Assembly: GCF_000284035.1 (NCBI RefSeq) | Contig: NC_016887.1 | Span: 3,100,001 to 3,164,000 of the forward strand | Length of the DNA: 64,000 bases | Reading direction: 5' to 3' | DNA from: Nocardia cyriacigeorgica GUH-2 | GTDB lineage: Bacteria > Actinomycetota > Actinomycetes > Mycobacteriales > Mycobacteriaceae | Part shown: one piece after another, positions 53,861-62,382 of the stretch | How the letters are laid out: every line of letters begins with the position of its first letter | How positions within the stretch are numbered: position 1 is the stretch's first letter | Position numbers and translations under genes: made by a program | Notes under the pieces: generated by a model | The model's database searches: none | Told to the model about the DNA's origin: nothing | What the model saw: only the letters and a program-made list of their open reading frames with translations

Positions 53861-54481
53861 ATGACCCCCGACCATTCCGCTTCCGCAGACGCTGTCTTCA
53901 TGGAGTCCGCCCGCGCGATCGCGGCGGCCCTCGGGCCAGGATGGGCGGCCGAGCGCAGCTACACCATCGACCGGCAGGCGCGGCTGATCGGTCCAGACGA
54001 GCAGCGGCTGTTCATCATTCATGGCGATGACAGCCACCGCCTCAGCGACCGCGGACACCTGCGCGTGGTGGCCGGCTACGGACAATTCGCTCGCTATTTG
54101 CACCCGGGCGAAGGCGGGGACTTCATCACCGTCGCCGCCGGCCGCCGCACCGAAGACATCGCTGCCGCTATCACCAGTCGCCTGCTTCCCCACTACGTGC
54201 GCACCCTCGGCCTGTGCCGGAATCGGGCCCGCGCAAGCGACGCCGCGACCGCCCGCCGCCGCGAAACCCTCGACGCACTGGCAGCCATCCTGCACGCCAC
54301 CACAGCCGATACCGACCGTGCTGTGTTCGGCCGGCCCGACGATCCCATCCACGGCGAAGTAGCGATATTCGACCCCTCCACCGTCACTTTCAGGATCGAG
54401 ACCAGCAAGACGGCTGCTGTCCAGGTCGCAGCAAGCATCGCCGCCCTCAACACCCACTCGAATCAGGCCAACGGTCGATGA
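53861..54481 (+). CDS. Hypothetical protein upstream of primase-polymerase
   Basis: 206 residues with no known domain (RAIAAALGPGWAAERSYTID; DFITVAAGRRTEDIAAAITS). The stop overlaps the prim-pol start (ATGA), so the two are coupled and may cooperate in replication. GGAG lies 10 nt before the ATG. Confidence 0.65.
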   Translation: MTPDHSASADAVFMESARAIAAALGPGWAAERSYTIDRQARLIGPDEQRLFIIHGDDSHRLSDRGHLRVVAGYGQFARYLHPGEGGDFITVAAGRRTEDIAAAITSRLLPHYVRTLGLCRNRARASDAATARRRETLDALAAILHATTADTDRAVFGRPDDPIHGEVAIFDPSTVTFRIETSKTAAVQVAASIAALNTHSNQANGR

Positions 54482-55377
54482 CAGGAGTCGACACCGGCGA
54501 GTTGCTGCCGACCGCTCTCGCCCACGCAGAGCAGGGTTTCTCGGTGTTCCCGCTCCACCCGAACTCCAAGCGCCCGGTCATCGCACGGTGGGAACAGCAC
54601 GCAACCCGGGACCCGGCGCGCATCCACGCCTGGTGGCGGCGCCGTCCCGACGACAACATCGCCATCGCCTGCGGGCCGTCGCGCCTGCATGTCCTCGACC
54701 TCGACACCAGTCACCACACACCCGAACCCGACACCACACCCACCGCCGTGGAGGGACAGCAGATGCTGACACGCCTGGCCGCGGACCACCACCGGCCGCT
54801 GCCCGTGCCGACCTACACCGTGACCACCCCCTCCGGCGGGATGCACCTCTACTACGCGGTCCCGCCGGCACCGCGGCTGCGTAACAGCTGCGGACGCCTG
54901 GCCCCGCGCATCGATTCCCGCGGGCACGGTGGATATGTTGTGGCCGCCGGATCCGCCCTGCCCCACGGCCGATACCAGCTCCGCGACGAACGACCCCCGA
55001 TCCCGTTGCCCGACTGGCTCGCTCAGTTGCTCAGTGCCCGACCGACTCCCGCAGCCCTGAGCGCGTCGCAGCCGATCGCGCATCCGGATGCCTACGTGCG
55101 GGCCGCGCTGATCAACCAGGCCGCCCGCATCCGCACCGCCCGCACCGGCACCCGCCACCGCACAATCCTGCTCGCCGCCAACAGTCTCGGTCGCCTCATC
55201 GGTGCCGGACTGCTCGACCACGACCACGCCTACACCATCCTGGCCGACGCCGCCCGCATCCATGTCGGGGTAGACGCATTCACCGAGGCCGAAGCCCACC
55301 GCACCATCACCGACGGGCTCACCTGGGCCGCTTCCCGCACCACCGGCACCAACCACAGCCGACCCCGACGCCCGTAA
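54478..55377 (+). CDS. Bifunctional DNA primase/polymerase N-terminal domain protein
   Basis: 299 residues. AEQGFSVFPLHPNSKRPVIA, WWRRRPDDNIAIACGPSRLH, VLDLDTSHH (Asp-x-Asp metal site) and TPSGGMHLYY (the His motif) fit the prim-pol (PF09250) catalytic core of plasmid/element replication proteins. The remaining 130 residues are helical (RTILLAANSLGRLIGAGLLD). A fused helicase, common in such replicases, is absent here. It probably primes element DNA synthesis. Confidence 0.88.
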   Translation: MTGVDTGELLPTALAHAEQGFSVFPLHPNSKRPVIARWEQHATRDPARIHAWWRRRPDDNIAIACGPSRLHVLDLDTSHHTPEPDTTPTAVEGQQMLTRLAADHHRPLPVPTYTVTTPSGGMHLYYAVPPAPRLRNSCGRLAPRIDSRGHGGYVVAAGSALPHGRYQLRDERPPIPLPDWLAQLLSARPTPAALSASQPIAHPDAYVRAALINQAARIRTARTGTRHRTILLAANSLGRLIGAGLLDHDHAYTILADAARIHVGVDAFTEAEAHRTITDGLTWAASRTTGTNHSRPRRP

Positions 55378-55529
55378 CCCACCGGCTGACCACCGCCGCC
55401 GCCAAGCATCCAGGTGCCCGCCTCGACGGCCGCCGCCTGCCCACATGCGAACCGCGTCCCATCCACGGGTAGACGCCCGCGGTGAAGCCGCGCCCTTTAG
55501 TCCGAATCAATGGACAGACAGGAGGTTTC

Positions 55530-56441
55530 ATGAATCAACCCGCGCACCGATCTACCGGACGTCACCATCCATCGGGACCTCATGTCTGGGCCATGCTGGC
55601 CCGCGCCGCGGTCACCACCGACCATCCGATCGCGGCGATGGTCTCCGACCTGGGCGCCGACGATGCCGCAGCTCAACTCACCGATGATCCGTCCCGATAT
55701 GGCCTACCGGCCGAGCTCGCGGCGTTGGCGGCCGAGGACCTCGAGCAGGCCGCGACCGTGGGTGCGCGGCTGGTGACCCCCGCCGATGAGGAGTGGCCCG
55801 GCCGGCAGCTCGACGCACTCGATGCACCACACGCGGGTATGCGGGCGCCGCTGGCGTTGTGGGTTCGCGGACCGCGCCGTATGAACGCGTTCGCCGATCG
55901 CACGGTCGCGGTCACCGGGTCCCGCGCTTGCAGCGAATACGGGCGCCACATTGCCCAAGACTTTGCCGGGTATTTCGCCGACTGTGGGTGGACGGTGATC
56001 AGCGGCGGTTCCTTCGGCATCGACACTGACGGCCACCGCAGCGTCCTCAACCGCGGTGGCGCCACGATCACGGTGCTGCCGACCGGTATCGACCGCCTTT
56101 ACCCGACCGGCAACCAGCACCTGTTGAGCCGCATCGCCGAGCACGGGCTGCTCATCTCCGAGTATCCGCCGTGTACACCGCCGCTCAAATCCCGCTTCTA
56201 CGAACGCAACCGGCTCGTCACTGCACTCGCGCGGGGCGTGGTCCTCGCAGAAGCAGCTGTCCGCAGTGCCAGCACCGACACCGTCGAGTGGGCGCACCGG
56301 CTTGCACGACCGGTGTTCGCGGTACCCGGATCGATCTTCTCGGCCACCTCGGTCGGCTGCCACACCCTCATCCGCGACGGCCGTGCCCGCCTAGTCACCG
56401 AACCCGCCCAGGTCATCGACCACCTCACCGGCCACGACTAG
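55530..56441 (+). CDS. DprA/Smf-like DNA-processing protein
   Basis: 303 residues. The Rossmann-like DprA domain is clear: TVAVTGSRACSEYGRHIAQD, WTVISGGSFGIDTDGHRSVL, TVLPTGIDRLYPTGN, EYPPCTPPLKSRFYERNRLV, PVFAVPGSIFSA. DprA binds ssDNA and loads RecA. The N-terminal 100 residues are helical, and there is no C-terminal winged helix. Its location on the element argues for an element-specific copy, not the housekeeping gene. GGAGG precedes the ATG. Confidence 0.9.
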   Translation: MNQPAHRSTGRHHPSGPHVWAMLARAAVTTDHPIAAMVSDLGADDAAAQLTDDPSRYGLPAELAALAAEDLEQAATVGARLVTPADEEWPGRQLDALDAPHAGMRAPLALWVRGPRRMNAFADRTVAVTGSRACSEYGRHIAQDFAGYFADCGWTVISGGSFGIDTDGHRSVLNRGGATITVLPTGIDRLYPTGNQHLLSRIAEHGLLISEYPPCTPPLKSRFYERNRLVTALARGVVLAEAAVRSASTDTVEWAHRLARPVFAVPGSIFSATSVGCHTLIRDGRARLVTEPAQVIDHLTGHD

Positions 56442-56493
56442 CACGCCCGCGGCACCCCTAGCCCTCACCCGCCTAGCGACCAGGAGGTACACC

Positions 56494-56730
56494 ATGCCCA
56501 CCGCCGCACCGACCGTGCCGACCATCGACCGGTCCGAGTTCGACCAGCTCTCCCACCGCGGAGCCGCTGGCGGCGTGGCGGCGCTCGCCGACGATGACGC
56601 CGTCGCGCGCTGGCGCAGCGAGTACCCCGAGTGGCGCGGTCGGTATTGGGCCTTCCTCGACGACGGATACGACGTGCTGCGCCTGCACCCGATCAACGTC
56701 GCCCGCGCCCGCACCACCGACCGCGCCTGA
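56494..56730 (+). CDS. Hypothetical small protein upstream of the ParB-like gene
   Basis: 78 residues, with ARWRSEYPEWRGRYWAFLDD suggesting an aromatic-rich helix. AGGAGG is well placed before the ATG. No family recognised. Confidence 0.62.
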   Translation: MPTAAPTVPTIDRSEFDQLSHRGAAGGVAALADDDAVARWRSEYPEWRGRYWAFLDDGYDVLRLHPINVARARTTDRA

Positions 56731-56780
56731 TCGGTGCCCGTCTCTGCCCGCTCCCATCGACGACAGCTCGGAGGAACCCC

Positions 56781-58481
56781 ATGACCGCTACCCTCGCCGA
56801 ACCGGCCCCCGACACCGCCTGGCTCCCGACACCGACACCGACACCCAGCGATGCCAGCGGTGCCACCGACGCGACCGTAATCGTCGCGGTCGACGCCGAC
56901 AACGCATCCACCGACACCGGAGCAGAAGCAGTCGTTCCCCCCGTCGGGGCAGTCGCGGATTTCCGGGACCCGCGGGAGTTGGTGATCGGTGAGAACGTGC
57001 GCCGCAGCATCGATCTCACCGACCACCCTGATCAGGTGGCCTCGGTCCGCCAGTTCGGTGTCCAAGCCCCGGTGCTGGTGGAACGCGAAACCGACGGCAC
57101 CCTGCACGTCCTCGACGGTCAAATGCGTGTCCTGGCGGCGATCGAGGCCGGCTGCGCATCCATTCCGGTGTGGGTCACCGAGGCACGCACCGACCTCACC
57201 AGCGAGCAGAGGCGCATCGACCGAGCCATGCGGCAGATGAACCTCAACGTCCGCCGCATCAACCTGACCGACAGCGACTACGCCGCCGGTGTCGCGTTCA
57301 TGCTCGACCTCGGCGCGTCGGCCACGTACGTCGCCGACGGGCTGCAACGCGCGCGCTCGGAAGTCCGCAAACTCGGTGCCGTCGGCCGGTCCGCCACCGC
57401 AGCCCAGCTCGCCGATGACAACCAGCTCGGCCTCGATCAACTCGCCGTCCTCGCCGAGTATGACAACCTCGGCGACACCGACGCCGTGCAACGGCTGCGA
57501 TCGGTCTCCCGTTACCAGTTCGCGCTCGTGGCCAAACGCATCGCCGCCGAACGCGACTACACCCGCCGCCAACTCACCGCCGCCCTCCCCTACGGCCTCT
57601 GCGGGTTCGGTGTCCTCACCGACGAGCCCGACACCACCTCAGACCAGGCCCGCTACCTGCCCGCCCTCGCCCTCGAAGCCACCGACGGCACACCGGTGGA
57701 TCCCGACCTCATCTACACCGACCCCGCTCGCTGGGCCGTCCATTTGAGCGTCGAGGACGACGCCGACCTCGTCGACGTCGCCACCGGCGAGCTCGTCGAT
57801 CCCGACAGCGTCGACTGGAACCTCACCCGCGGCGAACCCGACGCCGAACCGGCAGCAGGGTTGCGGCACCCCGACACGGTTACCCGCCGCGACCGCTGGT
57901 CACCGACGTTCTACTTGCCCGTCGATCAGCTCGATGCGAGCGGGTTGCGCCCGATCACGGTGCGCGGCGATGACCCCGAATCGGTGCACGCGGCCGAAGC
58001 CGAGGCTGCCGCTCGGGAAGCCGCGCGGCAGGCCCGGCGGCGGGTCATCGCTCTCAACATTCGGGGCGAAGCAGCCAACAAGCGGCGGCTGGAGTTCTTG
58101 TCGAGCTACCTGCAACGGCGGACACCGCCGAAGCAGGCGGCGCGGTTCGTGGCTGAGCACTTGGCTCGCGAACTCGACACCTCCGAGCTTCAGCTGGTGA
58201 CCAAGCTCCTCGGTGTCGGTGGCTCCCGCGAGCAGTTGCTCAAAGCCATCGCCGACGCACCGGTCAACCGGGCCTGGGTGATCGCGTTCGCGATGGTCAT
58301 CGCCGCGCACGAGACCCTGCTCGGCAAGAGCTTCTGGCGCGACCACCCCGCTACGACACCGGCCTACCTGCATCTGCTCGCCGAGGTCGGTGCCGGCGGG
58401 GACTACACCCTCGACGAGGTCGAACAAGCCGCGGCCGGCGACATCGACTACCACGACATCGATATCGACACCGCAGCCTGA
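56781..58481 (+). CDS. ParB/Srx N-terminal-domain protein
   Basis: 566 residues. LVIGENVRRSIDLTDHPDQV, VRQFGVQAPVLVERETDGT and LHVLDGQMRVLAAIEAGCAS form the ParB/Srx CTP-binding or nuclease-like fold at about residues 70-135, followed by a helical HTH-like region (GVAFMLDLGASATYVADGLQ). The C-terminal 200 residues are helical and unassigned. No partner ParA is seen. It may be a centromere-binding factor or a regulator of the element. GAGGAAC precedes the ATG. Confidence 0.88.
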   Translation: MTATLAEPAPDTAWLPTPTPTPSDASGATDATVIVAVDADNASTDTGAEAVVPPVGAVADFRDPRELVIGENVRRSIDLTDHPDQVASVRQFGVQAPVLVERETDGTLHVLDGQMRVLAAIEAGCASIPVWVTEARTDLTSEQRRIDRAMRQMNLNVRRINLTDSDYAAGVAFMLDLGASATYVADGLQRARSEVRKLGAVGRSATAAQLADDNQLGLDQLAVLAEYDNLGDTDAVQRLRSVSRYQFALVAKRIAAERDYTRRQLTAALPYGLCGFGVLTDEPDTTSDQARYLPALALEATDGTPVDPDLIYTDPARWAVHLSVEDDADLVDVATGELVDPDSVDWNLTRGEPDAEPAAGLRHPDTVTRRDRWSPTFYLPVDQLDASGLRPITVRGDDPESVHAAEAEAAAREAARQARRRVIALNIRGEAANKRRLEFLSSYLQRRTPPKQAARFVAEHLARELDTSELQLVTKLLGVGGSREQLLKAIADAPVNRAWVIAFAMVIAAHETLLGKSFWRDHPATTPAYLHLLAEVGAGGDYTLDEVEQAAAGDIDYHDIDIDTAA

Positions 58482-58495
58482 CACGCCTCGCGCGT

Positions 58496-58528
58496 GAGCT
58501 GCCCGGCTCCCCGCGAGTCGGGCAGCTC
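58496..58528 (+). terminator. Stem-loop after the ParB-like gene
   Basis: GAGCTGCCCG (58496-58505) and CGGGCAGCTC (58519-58528) form a perfect 10-bp stem with a 13-nt loop, 15 nt after the stop. There is no T-run. Confidence 0.6.
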
Positions 58529-58978
58529 GACGCTGTCGGCTCCGTCGGGGCGCCAGTGGCGATCGGGCCGTGAGCTCAACACAGCCGACGCGGTCGGCGC
58601 TACCAGCGGCCGCGTCGGCCGCCGAGTAGCACCATGAACAGTGGGGTCGTCAGATCGCGGGGCCATCTCGGGAACGCCAGGATCGCATGGGGCACCGACA
58701 CATTCGGCTGACACAACTCCACGCCTCGCTGACGATCGGTACCGCTTCACCGCCGAGGAGCAGAGGGGCAACGCGATGCCTCAGCCTGCCAAGCCGCTCG
58801 ATCGGCAATCACCTGCCCCCTTGGCGCAGCCACGCCGGCGGTTGACGCACCGCGCAAGCCGACCGTATCCGTCCTGTCCGACGCCGCATCCGGCACTCGG
58901 TGTCGCCGACGTAGATCTCCTGATCCCAGCTGTTTCCGATTTCTGCGCGGACCGCGCGCGTTCTACGGCCATCACTGA
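58529..58978 (+). other. Non-coding or unassigned stretch
   Basis: 450 bp without a convincing gene. An ATG at 58776 has GAGGAG about 14 nt before it, but its frame runs through the next two genes and has poor composition. I see no repeats or RNA here beyond the preceding stem-loop. Confidence 0.4.
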
Positions 58979-59281
58979 TTGCTCACTCACCTGTGGAGGT
59001 GGACGCTGTTCTCCTACCGTGCGATCTGGCAGATCGACATCCGTGCTCGAGATCCCCTGCATGCCGCCCGCCGCGCATGGGACATCCAGCGTGACCCGGA
59101 TTCACCGGCCACTGTCTTCGACATCATCGATGAGTTCGGCACCACCTTCCGCGTGGACCTGGCCGAGGACAACCCGCACCTCGACGCCCAACCGATCCTC
59201 GCCACACCACCCATGCCCGCATGGATGGCACGGCTGCTCCCCCGACGTTTCCGGCGCCACCGAATCCGCTCCCGCCCATAG
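58979..59281 (+). CDS. Hypothetical small protein, unusual start
   Basis: Up to 100 residues. FSYRAIWQIDIRARDPLHAA, RRAWDIQRDPDSPATVFDII and GTTFRVDLAED look like a conserved small beta/alpha domain that I associate with actinobacterial element proteins. The TTG at 58979 is open but lacks a ribosome site; GGAGGTGG (58996-59003) lies in front of a CTG (59007), which would give a 90-residue product. Confidence 0.55.
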   Translation: MLTHLWRWTLFSYRAIWQIDIRARDPLHAARRAWDIQRDPDSPATVFDIIDEFGTTFRVDLAEDNPHLDAQPILATPPMPAWMARLLPRRFRRHRIRSRP

Positions 59282-59316
59282 CCGAGTTACCGCAAGGGAA
59301 GAGAAAGGAGCCCTGA

Positions 59317-59922
59317 GTGGAATTCGACGACCCTGGTCAACTGATCGCCTCACTGCGCTTACGGACCGAGGAAGGCTGGAACGTCCTCGCTCACCGTGAC
59401 CAGCCGGCGATCGTGCTTGCCGGCGTGGTCCTGACCGAGAATTCGGTGGCGCATCTGCACGGCTACGCCCGCCTCGGGCTCTACGACGACGATGGCCGGT
59501 TCGATCTCGACCAGATTCGCGCGCACCTACGATGGCTCGGCCGCAACGTACAGTCGGATGCGATGTTCGCTCTGATCGTCGACGGCCATGGACCATGCCG
59601 GCGGCACCCATGCCGGGACTACAGTCCTGTGCTCGCCGAGATCAGCGCCCTCGCACACTATTGCGGCTGCGAACTGGCCCACGCCTGGCACCTGCACTCG
59701 CTCGATCCGGGCAGCGGCTGGACCAGTCTCACCACACCGAACCGCAGCGGCATCATCACCGTCCCCCCGACACCACAAGCGGACAGCCAGGCGGTGTTCA
59801 CCGACAGGTCGCCCAGACACGGCTCTCACATCGTCAGTGAGCAAATGCTGCTGGAGGCGCTGGAATTTCTTGTCGAGCGAGTCCGCGGTCTGGACACTGA
59901 GGCACTGCCTCGCCGGGTGTAG
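59317..59922 (+). CDS. Short DUF4192-like protein
   Basis: 201 residues from a GTG with AAAGGAG 6 nt upstream. FDDPGQLIASLRLRTEEGWN, then IVLAGVVLTENSVAHLHGYA and HYCGCELAHAWHLHSLDPGS resemble the DUF4192 fold of the gene at 60271 but lack its C-terminal half. Function unknown; probably a diverged, shorter paralogue. Confidence 0.65.
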   Translation: MEFDDPGQLIASLRLRTEEGWNVLAHRDQPAIVLAGVVLTENSVAHLHGYARLGLYDDDGRFDLDQIRAHLRWLGRNVQSDAMFALIVDGHGPCRRHPCRDYSPVLAEISALAHYCGCELAHAWHLHSLDPGSGWTSLTTPNRSGIITVPPTPQADSQAVFTDRSPRHGSHIVSEQMLLEALEFLVERVRGLDTEALPRRV

Positions 59923-60270
59923 CCGTCGCCTTGCCGCCGGGCGAGGGCACAACCCGGTCGCCGATGCGCGCGCAGCACGACCGATAGCAGCGGCACCGCG
60001 GCGATCGACCATGTTTCAGGCCATGCGTCCGGCGGGCCAATCGACGTCAGCACCGATCCCGCCACCCTGCCGGGACGGTGCCCCGTCGCACAACAGGGCG
60101 GACATCCGATAGCTCGACCGCCCGCACACCTACGCGCGGCCTACGGGCTCGGTCCCGCCCGTTCGGTTTCCCGCTGTCGTGCACCCGTCGCCGCGACTGC
60201 GACAGTCCGCCAGGCGGTTGTGCCCGTTGCCGCACTGCCTTGGCCGCTTCATCGACTCTTGAGGAGTGTC
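59923..60270 (+). other. Intergenic stretch between DUF4192-type genes
   Basis: 348 bp without a convincing gene on either strand. It holds the GAGGAG ribosome site for the downstream gene; no clear repeats or RNA are visible. Confidence 0.4.
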
Positions 60271-61338
60271 ATGTCCGAGTCCACGGTTCGCGTCGACGAT
60301 CCTGGCGATTTGATCGCGGCGATCCCCTCGATGCTGTCGTTCCCACCGACGCGCTCGCTGGTGGTGATCACACTGCGCCACCGCGACGTGGCCGGCCGCG
60401 ACCGCGAAACGCTGATCGAAACGGTCGCTCGTTTCGACCTCGGCCCCGACCCCGAGGGCCTCGCCCGTACAGCGGTGCGAGCATGCATTCGCGGCACCGA
60501 CGCGGTCATGGTCGTCTTCGTCGACGACCGCGCAACACCAAAGGATGCGCAGACCCAGCGTCGGCTCTTGCGCATGTTGACTGACGGGTTCACCGACGCC
60601 GGGGTGCGGGTAGCCGGGGCCTGGGCCACGTCCCGGATCGAGGCGGGCGAGCCGTGGCAAGCGGTCACGAACCCGGCTATCGCTGGGACGCTGCCAGATC
60701 CGATGTCGGGCGCCGTCGCCGCAGCCACCGCCGCCAGTGGCGGGCCGATACGCCGCTCGCGGGAGGAAATCACTGCCCTCGTTGCTCTCGATTCGTCCGC
60801 CGCCGCACAGCTCGACATCGTTTTGCCGGTCGCGCTCGATGAGATCCATCAACGGTGGCGCCTCGCCAGCGACCGAGGCGAGCTCGACGCTATTCGACGC
60901 GAGGCGATCGAGTTCATCCTCGACCGCGTCCGCGACATCAGTCGCGGTGAGCAGCCCAGCTCCGACGATCTGGCTCGGATCGCACTCACCGTCGGCGATG
61001 GTTTCGTCAGTCTGGTCATGCTGGCGGTGTCGGCGGGCGAGCATGCCCACGCTGCCGAAGCATTGTGGCTGCGGCTGACTCGCTGTCTGCGCGGAGCTGT
61101 GCGCGCCGAACCTGCGGCCCTGCTCGCATACAGCGCCTACCTACGTGGCGACGGATCACTGGCCACCAGCGCAATCAAGGCAGCATTCGCCGCCGACCCC
61201 GATCACCCGCTCGCAGACCTGCTCGCCGACGCGCTGCGCGACGGTTACCCGCATTCAACGCTCCGCGCACTTGCCGACCACGGAATCGACACCGCCACAC
61301 AGCTCGGTATCGACCTCCCCCGTCACGCGTCCACCTGA
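60271..61338 (+). CDS. DUF4192 domain protein
   Basis: 355 residues. VRVDDPGDLIAAIPSMLSFP, SLVVITLRHRD, FVDDRATPK-type core and the C-terminal RCLRGAVRAEPAALLAYSAY with DHPLADLLADALRDG are characteristic of DUF4192 proteins, common in actinobacteria and of unknown function. GAGGAG lies 6 nt before the ATG. It lies between prim-pol/ParB-like and SSB genes, suggesting a link with element DNA metabolism. Confidence 0.88.
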   Translation: MSESTVRVDDPGDLIAAIPSMLSFPPTRSLVVITLRHRDVAGRDRETLIETVARFDLGPDPEGLARTAVRACIRGTDAVMVVFVDDRATPKDAQTQRRLLRMLTDGFTDAGVRVAGAWATSRIEAGEPWQAVTNPAIAGTLPDPMSGAVAAATAASGGPIRRSREEITALVALDSSAAAQLDIVLPVALDEIHQRWRLASDRGELDAIRREAIEFILDRVRDISRGEQPSSDDLARIALTVGDGFVSLVMLAVSAGEHAHAAEALWLRLTRCLRGAVRAEPAALLAYSAYLRGDGSLATSAIKAAFAADPDHPLADLLADALRDGYPHSTLRALADHGIDTATQLGIDLPRHAST

Positions 61339-61512
61339 CTACCGATCACGCCCAGCCCGGCAAACACGCCGTGCCCACCCAGATCGCCCGATCTCGATCC
61401 CGATCCACCTGATCTGACCGCCGGGCGGCAGTTCCGAGGATCCCCCGTATTCCATGCCCGCCTATGCCGAGGGCAATGCCTGTTGTTTTGTCACCGAAGG
61501 AGATACCTGATC

Positions 61513-62025
61513 ATGGCCGCAGACACGAACCTTCCCCTGATCGGCAATCTGACTGCCGATCCCGAGATCCGCTACACCCCGGCGGGTGTGCCGGTGGCGA
61601 ATTTCACCGTGGCCTCCACGCCGCGGGTGTTCAACCGCGCCGCCGGTGAGTGGATCGATGGTGAGGCGTTGTTCATGCGGTGCACCGCGTGGCGGGAAAT
61701 GGCCGAGAACGTGGCCGAATCACTGACCCGGGGTTCGCGGGTGATCGTATTCGGCCGGTTGAAGTCACATTCGTGGACCACCGAGGACGGGCAGCGGCGC
61801 TCCCGAATCGACCTCGAGGTCGACGAGGTCGGTCCCTCGCTGCGGTACGCCACCGCGAAAGTCACCCGCACCCCGCGGCCCTCGGCCACTACCACCGCGA
61901 CGACGACCGCGGCGGCGGACCGGTCGGGGGATCTGGTCGGCGCAGGTGTCGGCGCCGATCCGTGGAGCGGCAACAACGCGGGGTGGGGCGCGGCAAGTCC
62001 CGGCGACGACAGTCCGGGGCTCTGA
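61513..62025 (+). CDS. ssb: Single-stranded-DNA-binding protein
   Basis: 170 residues. The OB fold starts [20 protein letters not shown] and continues [43 protein letters not shown] to about residue 115. A Thr/Ala/Gly-rich tail ends GDDSPGL rather than the usual acidic DDEPPF-type tip, so interaction with the host replisome may differ. GAAGGAG precedes the ATG. Probably an element-specific copy. Confidence 0.94.
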   Translation: MAADTNLPLIGNLTADPEIRYTPAGVPVANFTVASTPRVFNRAAGEWIDGEALFMRCTAWREMAENVAESLTRGSRVIVFGRLKSHSWTTEDGQRRSRIDLEVDEVGPSLRYATAKVTRTPRPSATTTATTTAAADRSGDLVGAGVGADPWSGNNAGWGAASPGDDSPGL

Positions 62026-62382
62026 CCGAACGGTGCTGTCACAGGTGATGACTGGAGGTGGGTGAGGGCTGACCGTCTGGCCGCTCGCCCCGCCCACCGA
62101 TTGCTACCGGACCAGACCCCGCCACGGCTGCGGGCCCGCGCCCGGACGTCCCCGAATTCCCCAGCGCACCGTCACGCCTTGATCCGGCGGTTTCTGGGTT
62201 GTGCGCGGGAAATTCGGGGCCGCCCGCGTGGCCGCGTTCCCTCCACCGTGTCGGGGCCCGGCCCGGTCGGCGGCTCTCAGGCGGGTCGACCGACCAGCCG
62301 CCCAGCCCTGTGGCCGGGGTGCGTGCGTTCGAGCGCGCGCCCTCGGCGGGCGGGCTCTATCCATTACTCGAGAGGAATCGTG
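62026..62382 (+). other. Intergenic stretch with a long imperfect inverted repeat
   Basis: 357 bp between ssb and the next gene with no convincing coding region. CCCCGAATTCCC near 62150 and GGGAAATTCGGGG at 62207-62219 form an imperfect inverted pair. The downstream gene's AGAGGA ribosome site lies at its end. Confidence 0.4.

Noticed and set aside
55530..58481. A complete partition system (ParA/ParB)
   Set aside because: No ParA-type ATPase is found next to the ParB-like gene, and the DprA-like protein is not a substitute.
58776..59399. Open frame from the ATG at 58776
   Set aside because: Ribosome site is too distant and the frame crosses the better-supported genes at 58979 and 59317 with poor composition.
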